From assembly GCA_031290205.1 (NCBI GenBank), contig JAITNZ010000213.1:1-11508 (forward strand): 11,508 bases of DNA, given 5' to 3'. A model generated the notes under the pieces. The model saw only the letters and a list, made by a program, of their open reading frames with translations, made no database searches and was not told where the DNA came from. Position numbers and translations under genes: made by a program. The DNA comes from Spirochaetaceae bacterium. GTDB taxonomy: Bacteria > Spirochaetota > Spirochaetia > Treponematales > Breznakiellaceae. Shown here piece after piece: positions 1-4,689 of this stretch. Every line of letters starts with the position of its first letter. The stretch's first letter is position 1.

Positions 1-8
1 GTGTGAAA

Positions 9-38
9 ATCTGTGTGTATCTGTGTCCATCTGTGGAC
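9..38. repeat. 10-bp tandem repeat, three copies
   Basis: Three consecutive 10-mers beginning ATCTGTG occur at 9-18, 19-28 and 29-38 (ATCTGTGTGT, ATCTGTGTCC, ATCTGTGGAC). A second low-complexity stretch follows at about 76-117, built on repeated TTCGTG and a TTAATTTTCGAATTC core. A related TTCGTGGTAAATT motif lies at about 8925-8937. No gene is visible in 1-169, so this is read as dispersed intergenic repeat material. Confidence 0.6.
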
Positions 39-134
39 AAATTCTTAATGCGGTCGCCCGCGTAGTTGCGATTTGTTCGTGCCGTTCGTGGTTAATTTTC
101 GAATTCGTAATTGCTGGGGTCGGCGGAAGCCTCC

Positions 135-163
135 TTACTATTCTTCCCCGCTTATGCTATACT
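135..163 (+). promoter_or_regulatory. Sigma70-like promoter of trxB, probably leaderless
   Basis: A TTACTA box at 135-140 is followed after exactly 17 nt by TATACT at 158-163. The ATG of trxB begins at 170, six bases after the -10 box, so transcription would be expected to start at or next to the A of the ATG. No Shine-Dalgarno-like purine run lies between 141 and 169. Both observations fit a leaderless mRNA. The -35 box is only a partial match. Confidence 0.5.
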
Positions 164-169
164 CTTGCA

Positions 170-1114
170 ATGCAGAAAGATGTTGATTTACTGATTATTG
201 GAAGCGGTCCGGCGGGACTCAGTGCCGCTCAGTATGGGGCGCGGGGGGGGCTTGCGACGCTTGCCGTCGAGCAGATGGCTGTTGGCGGGCAGGCGCTGAT
301 GATAGATGTGCTCGAAAATTATCCCGGCTTCGTTGGCGCCCGGTCGGGGATGCTCATTATGGAAGAGATGCACGCTCAGGCTGAAGGCTTTGGCGCGGAA
401 TTTCTTTTTGATTCGGTCTGCTCCCTGCGTCGCGACGGGCGCTTTTTTCGTGCCGAGCTGTCCTCCGGCGGGAGTATCAAGGCTGGAGCGCTGATTCTTG
501 CAAGCGGCGCGGGGCACCGGACGCTGAATGTTCCCGGCGAAGCGGAGTTTTCGGGCAGGGGTGTTTCCTACTGTGCAAGCTGCGACGGTCCCTTTTTCAA
601 GAACAAAAAAATTTTTGTCGTCGGCGGCGGAGACGCGGCGTGCGACGAAGCGCGTTTTTTGTCGCGAATTAGCGGCGACATCACGATGCTCGTCAGACGG
701 ACGGAATTCAAGGCGCAAAAAGCGCTCGTTCACCGCCTTTTAAAGGACGGCAGCATCAAAACGCGCTTTTGCACGAGGGTAGCCGCGATAAAAGGTGAGG
801 AAAAAGTGAAGTCCCTCGTGTTAGAGGACACCGAAACAGGAAAAACCAGCGAAGAAGCGGCAGATGCGGTCTTTGTTTTCGCCGGTCTTGTGCCGGAAAC
901 CGGTCTTGTTTCAGGTAGCGGCGCGGAAATTCAGTTAAAATTGGATAAATCAGGCTTTATCATTAGCGACCAGCGGATGGAAAGCTCCGTAAAAGGGATT
1001 TTCACGGCGGGCGACGTTCGCTCTTCACCATTCCGCCAAGTTGTAACCGCCTGCGCCGACGGCGCGGTTGCCGCTCACAGCGCCGGCGAATATATCCAGG
1101 AAATGACAAAGTGA
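170..1114 (+). CDS. trxB: Thioredoxin reductase (NADPH)
   Basis: Low-molecular-weight thioredoxin reductase, a cytoplasmic flavoenzyme that passes electrons from NADPH through FAD and a redox-active disulfide to thioredoxin. The 314-residue product has the usual length. It shows the FAD-binding GSGPAG (residues 11-16), the catalytic CASC at 135-138 followed by DG, the NADPH-binding GGGDAA (152-157), an RR pair at 176-177 with Lys at the family's usual third Arg (181), and a C-terminal TAGDV (279-283) followed by RQ and an A..GAVAA segment. The open frame extends upstream to an ATG at 23. The start at 170 is preferred because it places the FAD motif at the normal distance from the N-terminus and the promoter lies just before it. 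The stop codon overlaps the next gene by 4 nt. The CxxC residues CASC differ slightly from the common CATC. No thioredoxin gene is visible nearby. Confidence 0.93.
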   Translation: MQKDVDLLIIGSGPAGLSAAQYGARGGLATLAVEQMAVGGQALMIDVLENYPGFVGARSGMLIMEEMHAQAEGFGAEFLFDSVCSLRRDGRFFRAELSSGGSIKAGALILASGAGHRTLNVPGEAEFSGRGVSYCASCDGPFFKNKKIFVVGGGDAACDEARFLSRISGDITMLVRRTEFKAQKALVHRLLKDGSIKTRFCTRVAAIKGEEKVKSLVLEDTETGKTSEEAADAVFVFAGLVPETGLVSGSGAEIQLKLDKSGFIISDQRMESSVKGIFTAGDVRSSPFRQVVTACADGAVAAHSAGEYIQEMTK

Positions 1115-2016
1115 GGGGCGCTCTCTGCGCCGTCATCCTCAGCCTCAGCCTCGAGGCGGCGTTATTCGCGCAGATTCCCGGAGCGGCGCCTGCGGAAAAC
1201 GGGGAAGCGCCCGACAAGGCGGAGCTCTTGATGAAGGCGCTCTCTGCCGCTTATCCCCGGCTTATCGGGCAGGCTGTCCGCCTGGATAACGACTGGGCGG
1301 TCACGTTGCGCGGTGAATGGTTTTACTATACCGACGGAAAGCTGCTGCCCGAACGCCTCCGCCCGCAGGCGGCGAATTATTCCCCTCAGCCTTTTTACAA
1401 GTATCCCGAAAAACAGCCCGCTTGGAAGAAGCCCTCGCCTGAAGAGGCGGAGCGGCTTGCGCAGGCGGCAAAAAACCGGCAGAACGGCGGCGCGGCGAAC
1501 CGGAGCATCATCTTTTTCGACACGCTCTGGAACATCCATAACCGCGATGAGGCGTGGAATCAGGTAAAAACGATCAAATTCCTCGGCAAATCAATCATGG
1601 TGCATCATGCCATTTTGGAGCCCGTCGCCCTCGTCGAGCAGCGTATTAATGCGGCGGCGCGGCGGGACGCGGTCGTTGCCGCCTGGCTAAAGCAGATACA
1701 CACGGTGAGCGCATGGAACTGGCGCAATATTGCCGATGTCAAAACGCGTAGCAATCATGCCTACGGGACGGCAATCGACATCCTTCCGAAAAAACCGAAC
1801 GGCGAAACCTATTGGCTGTGGACGGCGAAAAAGAAGGCAGCCTGGTGGAATGTGCCCTATTCCCAGCGCGTCCAGCCGACCGAAGCGGTGATAAAAATAT
1901 TCGAAGATTACGGCTTCATCTGGGGCGGCAAGTGGGCATTCTACGACACAATGCACTTCGAATACCGCCCCGAAATCCTTCTGCTCAACGGTATTCCTAT
2001 CGAAGGCAGCTACTAA
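1111..2016 (+). CDS. Exported M15-family peptidase (peptidoglycan L,D-endopeptidase/D,D-carboxypeptidase-like)
   Basis: Predicted zinc metallopeptidase acting on peptidoglycan stem peptides outside the cytoplasm. The 301-residue product starts with a signal peptide (hydrophobic residues about 4-19, likely cleavage after LFA near residue 20). The C-terminal catalytic domain has SNHAYGTAID (214-223), giving the zinc ligands His216 and Asp223, and a late D-T-M-H-F-E with Asp279 and His282. Asp at -3 from the last His matches the M15C layout seen in Listeria phage endolysin Ply500, rather than the Glu of VanX. Residues 25-150 are Pro/Ala/Lys-rich and probably a wall-facing region. The GTG start at 1111 overlaps the trxB stop (GTGA), with a weak AGGA upstream at 1098-1101, so translation is probably coupled to trxB. 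The exact bond cleaved cannot be told from sequence. Lytic enzyme, wall remodelling or recycling roles all fit. Confidence 0.82.
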   Translation: MRGALCAVILSLSLEAALFAQIPGAAPAENGEAPDKAELLMKALSAAYPRLIGQAVRLDNDWAVTLRGEWFYYTDGKLLPERLRPQAANYSPQPFYKYPEKQPAWKKPSPEEAERLAQAAKNRQNGGAANRSIIFFDTLWNIHNRDEAWNQVKTIKFLGKSIMVHHAILEPVALVEQRINAAARRDAVVAAWLKQIHTVSAWNWRNIADVKTRSNHAYGTAIDILPKKPNGETYWLWTAKKKAAWWNVPYSQRVQPTEAVIKIFEDYGFIWGGKWAFYDTMHFEYRPEILLLNGIPIEGSY

Positions 2017-2044
2017 CAATAACACTCGCCATTATAAGCTAGGA

Positions 2045-2143
2045 GGGGGAAGTCTCCCCCTACGCTCCAGCCCCCTACGCTCCAGCCCGCTACGCGGTCT
2101 TCCGCTACCCTCTCTGCGGGGGACACCCCCGCAACGCCCCCCG
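2045..2143. repeat. Dispersed hairpin repeat, family A, copy 1
   Basis: GC-rich repeat starting with GGGGGAAGTCTCCCCC (2045-2060), which folds as GGGGGA/TCCCCC. It continues with two CTACGCTCCAGCCC-like units, a CCGC-TAC-GCGG hairpin, GTCTTCCGCTACCC, and a perfect 8-bp hairpin TGCGGGGG-ACA-CCCCCGCA at 2115-2133. The same order of elements occurs at 6467-6552 inside carB and at 8960-9137. It sits directly 3' of the trxB-peptidase operon, but no U-tract follows the hairpins, so it is not a standard intrinsic terminator. Confidence 0.8.
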
Positions 2144-2162
2144 GCTGAGTGAGTGGGTTACT

Positions 2163-2202
2163 GCCTAACAGTAAAGCCTAACAGTAAACCACGCAGTTAG
2201 GC
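2163..2202 (+). other. Short attC-like inverted core pair with 13-bp tandem repeat
   Basis: Two tandem 13-mers GCCTAACAGTAAA (2163-2175 and 2176-2188) are followed by GTTAGGC at 2196-2202, the exact reverse complement of GCCTAAC. GCCTAAC and GTTAGGC fit the integron attC R-box consensus (RYYYAAC ... GTTRRRY) in the correct order. The site is only 40 bp and no paired L boxes are visible, so it may be coincidence or an attC remnant. Confidence 0.3.
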
Positions 2203-2226
2203 GATGCACAACATCGAGCATTTGGG

Positions 2227-2410
2227 GAAGGCTTTCTCAGGTACGGGCAGGAACGCGGACGCGCCCGCGCTCCTGCCATGCTCCTAACCGTGCGCTTTTC
2301 TGTTTAGTTTTTGACTGTCGTAAAAGTGTGTGATTGCAATGCTGAGGGGGCGCCTCGTGTCGGATTGCTACTGATTTAGACGACGTGTGCGCGTACCAGA
2401 GAAAGCCTTC
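2227..2410. repeat. Dispersed repeat family B with terminal inverted repeats (MITE-like), copy 1
   Basis: The left end GAAGGCTTTCTC (2227-2238) is matched by its exact reverse complement GAGAAAGCCTTC at 2399-2410. The similarity continues inward for about 10 more bases with few mismatches (AGGTACGGGC versus TGGTACGCGC). The left 69 bp (2227-2295) recur at 4392-4460 with two differences and in diverged form at 4571-4640. Inside is a strong hairpin at 2246-2277 (GGCAGGA/TCCTGCC with an inner CGCGG/CCGCG). A further 50-bp inner part (2329-2378) recurs inverted at 9141-9190. No target-site duplication or transposase is evident. Confidence 0.65.
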
Positions 2411-2418
2411 GACTTCTA

Positions 2419-2739
2419 TCAACCGTTTGATGGAGTTTCCGTCTGACCAAGGTAGGAACTCCGAATCTGATTAAGGGTCTGAGTGACGGCTTGAAGCGCC
2501 TCATCGGTGTATTTATTCAGGATAGTAGACACATCGGGCGGCAGAGCCTCCGCCGACTTGAAGAGTTCGTAGGGCTCGATATTCAGGGCGGAGGCAAACT
2601 TCACCATAGTCTGAGGGGAAAACCACTTCTTGCCGTTTTCGATGTTGCACAAGAAATTAACGGAAACATTCAGTTTTTCGGCTAATTGAGCCTGTGACAG
2701 CTGGTGGCTAGTCCGATACCGCTTAATGTTCAGTCCCAA
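2419..2739 (-). CDS. XRE-family helix-turn-helix transcriptional regulator
   Basis: Small DNA-binding regulator. From the TTG at 2739 the product is 106 residues, with an HTH_3/XRE domain across residues 1-62: NIKRYR, then LSQAQLAEKLNVSVNFLCNIE, then a third-helix region ending ALNIEPYELF. The last 40 residues are a helical tail of unknown role. The start is uncertain. The frame is open further upstream through residues reading ERELRTILG, which look like conserved XRE N-terminal sequence. The only in-frame initiator-like codon there is ATT at 2766, preceded by AAGAG at 7-nt spacing, which would give about 115 residues. The gene diverges from the nuclease candidate at 2926, with facing promoters and an inverted repeat between them. 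It probably controls itself and that neighbour, like restriction-modification C proteins or phage-type repressors. Confidence 0.85.
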   Translation of the reverse strand: MGLNIKRYRTSHQLSQAQLAEKLNVSVNFLCNIENGKKWFSPQTMVKFASALNIEPYELFKSAEALPPDVSTILNKYTDEALQAVTQTLNQIRSSYLGQTETPSNG

Positions 2740-2780
2740 AATCGTCCGCAGTTCACGTTCATTAATAAAATCACTCTTTT

Positions 2781-2849
2781 AGAGAATACTCAATCTTATT
2801 ATTGGATTGGCACCATAGCAAACACTCAAAAGAGATTCTTTTATTCTCT
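2781..2849. promoter_or_regulatory. Candidate operator: inverted repeat between divergent genes
   Basis: AGAGAATA at 2781-2788 and TATTCTCT at 2842-2849 are exact reverse complements. With flanking TTT/TATAAA they form an 11-bp arm with a 1-nt insertion. An AAAGAGATTCTTT palindrome lies between them at 2829-2841. The left arm overlaps the predicted start of the minus-strand transcript. These are plausible binding sites for the adjacent XRE protein; this is an inference from position and symmetry. Confidence 0.4.
2793..2821 (-). promoter_or_regulatory. Promoter of the XRE gene
   Basis: On the minus strand TTGCTA (2821-2816) and TAAGAT (2798-2793) are separated by 17 nt, four of six consensus matches each. 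Transcription would begin near 2786, just upstream of the XRE coding region. Confidence 0.38.
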
Positions 2850-2867
2850 ATAAAGTCAATTCACTCC

Positions 2868-2896
2868 TTGATATTATTCATTAGTTAAATTACAGT
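2868..2896 (+). promoter_or_regulatory. Promoter of the nuclease-candidate gene
   Basis: TTGATA at 2868-2873 and TACAGT at 2891-2896 are separated by exactly 17 nt. The predicted transcript start (about 2903) lies just before the GGAGG ribosome binding site at 2914-2918. Confidence 0.45.
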
Positions 2897-2925
2897 ATCT
2901 CCAATAGATGAATGGAGGCAGACTT

Positions 2926-3492
2926 ATGACGAAAAGTAAAAACTTTGGTGAATTTATGAAAGCGGTAGAGCGGTATGCGGAAGCATATAACGTATTGGAG
3001 GAAATGCAGAGAAATGACGCCTTCGATTATGTCCCTATCGGAGACCAAAAGACAGGCGTAATAGGTGAGGCGTTCATTTTCGAGTATTTGAAACGGCAGG
3101 GGCGCACTAATTTGGTATTCGGCAATCCCGCTCAAAAACTATGGGATATGAAATACAGCGCCCCCAATGGTGAAATTTTGGTGCAGGTAAAAACGGCTTC
3201 GGCATTCGCAAAATTCAAAAAATTTTCCCAGATACATCTTACCCCGAACGAATTATACCTCGTCTCGCTCAACAAGCAGTTGATACCGGATAATCTCTGG
3301 AAACCGGAAGGGTATGCTGATGCGAAAATAAAGATTAGAAATGGCGGGAAAGTTGCCATTGGAACAAAAATGCCCAAAGCCGAGAATGACGTTACCAGCG
3401 GCTTCACAGGAATTAAAAACATTTTCGAGGACTTCAAGCAGCAGTTCCCGGAACTATACCCGAATGAGGGGAACGTGACAGAAAACTATTAG
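2926..3492 (+). CDS. Putative PD-(D/E)XK-fold nuclease
   Basis: A 188-residue protein. GGAGG at 2914-2918 lies 7 nt before the ATG at 2926, so this start is preferred over the in-frame ATG at 2908. After an N-terminal helical segment (1-40) there is GVIGEAFIFEYLKRQGR with Glu48 in the first helix, then LWDMKYS with Asp74, then ILVQVKTAS with Gln87 and Lys89. The order E - (D)...(Q/E)xK followed by a hydrophilic strand is the signature of PD-(D/E)XK endonucleases, including Mrr/DUF4365-type enzymes where Gln replaces the Glu. The C-terminal half (100-188) has no motif I recognise. It is divergent from an XRE regulator and no methyltransferase is present. It could be an orphan restriction-type enzyme, a repair or phage-derived nuclease, or inactive. 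Base composition is AT-richer than trxB or carB, suggesting acquisition. Confidence 0.6.
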   Translation: MTKSKNFGEFMKAVERYAEAYNVLEEMQRNDAFDYVPIGDQKTGVIGEAFIFEYLKRQGRTNLVFGNPAQKLWDMKYSAPNGEILVQVKTASAFAKFKKFSQIHLTPNELYLVSLNKQLIPDNLWKPEGYADAKIKIRNGGKVAIGTKMPKAENDVTSGFTGIKNIFEDFKQQFPELYPNEGNVTENY

Positions 3493-3533
3493 AGATGTTA
3501 TAATTCTCCAAAAGGAAGGTAAGGAGACACATA

Positions 3534-3767
3534 TTGGAAAGCGTTCATGGACAGAAAGAAGAGCGAGTAGCTTATTTCGGCAGGTATGCGGCTTATTACG
3601 ACGGTGCGAAACTCATCATCCGCGATGCGGACGGTAAGGAAATTGATGTCATAACGGGCAACGCGTACCACAATCTGGGTAAGCTGTCCAAGCACGGCTG
3701 GCTTCCGGCGAGGAAGGATGACGGATGGGGGAATGGGGACGCTCTCAAAGAGTTACGGAATAAGTAA
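3534..3767 (+). CDS. Hypothetical protein, 77 residues
   Basis: I do not recognise this protein. The start is a TTG at 3534 supported by an AAGGAGA ribosome binding site at 3521-3527, 6 nt upstream. It follows the nuclease candidate by 41 nt on the same strand and is probably co-transcribed. The product is hydrophilic, with Tyr/Gly-rich residues 12-25, a strand-like KLIIRDADGKEIDVI segment (27-41), and a Trp/Gly-rich, charged C-terminus. No signal peptide or membrane segment is seen. Such small genes are common in phage-derived or restriction-type cassettes, but no function can be assigned. Confidence 0.6.
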   Translation: MESVHGQKEERVAYFGRYAAYYDGAKLIIRDADGKEIDVITGNAYHNLGKLSKHGWLPARKDDGWGNGDALKELRNK

Positions 3768-3792
3768 AGGATATAAAGTGGGAGAAGCGCGG

Positions 3793-3881
3793 ATGAAGAT
3801 ACTCTACGAGAACAATGACGGCACCGTGCAGATATAGCGGAGTGCGATGGTAGCAATTATCAATTGGAGGTGGAAGCATGA
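3793..3881 (+). pseudogene. Decayed short gene (frameshifted)
   Basis: A GGGAG at 3780-3784 precedes ATG 3793 by 8 nt, and the frame reads MKILYENNDGTVQI before a TAG at 3835-3837. Two bases out of frame, the downstream stretch reads AECDGSNYQLEVEA and stops at a TGA (3879-3881) that overlaps the next ATG (3878). Removing one TA from the ATATAG at 3832-3837 would join the two parts. This looks like a small operon member broken by a dinucleotide slip. The reconstructed product would be only about 28 residues, so a larger deletion is also possible. Confidence 0.35.
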
Positions 3882-4289
3882 GTAGAGAAATCATAATACC
3901 AGAATTGTTTTACAAGGGCGAGGATGGCAATGGCGAAGAGAAAGGGATGGACGGCAGTCACCCATGCTTCGGATGTCGGACAGAAAAAAATTGACGCCGA
4001 ATATGCCGAAAAAACATGGGCTGAAAAGTCCGATTGGACGTATGAGTTCAATCAGGTAGCATCGAAAGTAGCGGAGCACAAGAATACCATAGTAGAACAC
4101 AATGGAGACTACTGATGGAGCGTTCAGAATTTTGACAAGAACTCCTACCGATACAAAGTCCTCCTCGATAGAGGTGTCGCCGTAGAATTTATTGACGATA
4201 AAATCAGACAACAGCAGTTGGCAAAACTCCGCAAAGAGCGGGACGATGTGTCATCAATTCTAGCCCAGTCCTCCGGTTTAGGCTTATAA
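3878..4289 (+). pseudogene. Broken hypothetical gene (overlapping frames plus in-frame TGA)
   Basis: GGAGG at 3866-3870 precedes ATG 3878 by 7 nt; that frame ends after 38 codons at TGA 3992-3994, just past a run of seven A (3984-3990). A second frame starts at ATG 3930 with GAGG at 3920-3923. It reads MAKRKGWTAVTHASDVGQKK and continues to TGA at 4113-4115. The same frame then stays open and protein-like (WSVQNFDKNSYRYKVLLDRG, then a charged helical segment) to TAA at 4287-4289. The most economical reading is one former gene of about 120-137 codons carrying a nonsense codon and perhaps a frameshift at the A tract. I do not recognise the protein. It is the last unit before a terminator at 4310. 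Confidence 0.5.
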
Positions 4290-4309
4290 CAATCCAATCA
4301 GCAGAACAC

Positions 4310-4327
4310 GGTAGCAGCTACCTTTTT
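4310..4327 (+). terminator. Intrinsic terminator of the XRE/nuclease module
   Basis: GGTAG-CAG-CTACC hairpin (4310-4322) followed directly by TTTTT (4323-4327), 21 nt after the last stop codon of the plus-strand gene string. The stem is short (5 bp), so strength is uncertain. Confidence 0.5.
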
Positions 4328-4391
4328 GGGCTGTTAGCCAACAACCCCAACACCCACCCAAATCGTCGAGAAGCTTTCACCGCTTGGGGGG

Positions 4392-4460
4392 GAAGGCTTT
4401 CTCAGGTACGGGCACGAACGCGGACGCGCCCGCGCTCCTGCCATGCTCCTAACCGCGCGC
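4392..4460. repeat. Dispersed repeat family B, copy 2 (left 69 bp only)
   Basis: Matches 2227-2295 base for base except at two positions, in the same orientation. It contains the CGCGG/CCGCG hairpin. One of the two differences breaks a pair of the outer GGCAGGA/TCCTGCC stem. It lacks the right-hand inverted end. A GTTAG lies upstream at 4333-4337 and CTAAC near its right end, as in copy 1 (GTTAG 2196-2200, CTAAC 2284-2288). Confidence 0.8.
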
Positions 4461-4468
4461 ACTACTGT

Positions 4469-4491
4469 AAGGGCTTTACTGTAACGCCCTT
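4469..4491. repeat. Palindromic hairpin in repeat zone
   Basis: AAGGGC (4469-4474) pairs with GCCCTT (4486-4491), with an inner TTA-CTG-TAA. The adjoining TTTACTGT resembles the reverse complement of the ACAGTAAA units at 2169-2188. It has only two T after the stem, so it is not a convincing terminator. Confidence 0.4.
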
Positions 4492-4570
4492 TGCTTACCC
4501 AAGGCGAAACATAAACGCAGCCCCAAACCTGCTTAAGCTGTTAGCATTGCGAGCGCCGTCAGCATGAGGG

Positions 4571-4640
4571 GAAGGCTTTCTCGGTCAGCGGCACAAGCGC
4601 TACGCGCCCGCGCTCGCTGCCATGCTCCTAGCCGCGCACT
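4571..4640. repeat. Dispersed repeat family B, copy 3 (diverged)
   Basis: Begins with the same GAAGGCTTTCTC and retains ACGCGCCCGCGCTC and GCTGCCATGCTCCTA, but the middle has several substitutions. It is preceded by GTTAG at 4540-4544. Apart from copies 2 and 3, the hairpin at 4469-4491 and the terminator, no gene is visible in 4290-4689. Confidence 0.65.
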
Positions 4641-4658
4641 TTGCTGTCGGGGCTTTAT

Positions 4659-4689
4659 CCCCACTCCCCACTCCCTGTTCCCTGTTCCC
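4659..4689. repeat. 7-bp tandem repeat abutting the carB stop codon
   Basis: CCCCACT x2 (4659-4672) followed by CCCTGTT x2 (4673-4686) and a partial unit that runs to the carB stop (4690-4692 on the minus strand). The unit resembles the CCCCGTT array inside carB at 6561-6588. Confidence 0.65.

Noticed and set aside
9..38. CRISPR-like array
   Set aside because: The units are contiguous 10-mers without spacers. No repeat-spacer pattern or cas gene appears anywhere in the window.
23..169. N-terminal extension of trxB from ATG 23
   Set aside because: It would add 49 residues translated from repeat and promoter sequence ahead of the FAD motif; the family starts about ten residues before that motif.
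188..733. Minus-strand open frame across trxB
   Set aside because: Shadow of trxB, whose catalytic motifs are unmistakable on the plus strand.
2237..2422. 61-codon minus-strand open frame after the XRE gene
   Set aside because: It lies entirely within the family B repeat. Its IRHEAPPQHCN stretch recurs as IRHEASSQHCN only because the same repeat is present at 9141-9190.
4113..4115. Selenocysteine or TGA-as-Trp readthrough in the broken gene at 3930-4289
   Set aside because: A weak hairpin follows the TGA (GTTC/GAAC), but there is no redox motif and neighbouring lesions indicate decay. trxB, carB and the flavin oxidoreductase all use TGA as stop, so reassignment is excluded.
4649..4662. GGGG-CTTTAT-CCCC hairpin as a carB terminator
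   Set aside because: Only a 4-bp stem and no U-tract on the minus strand.
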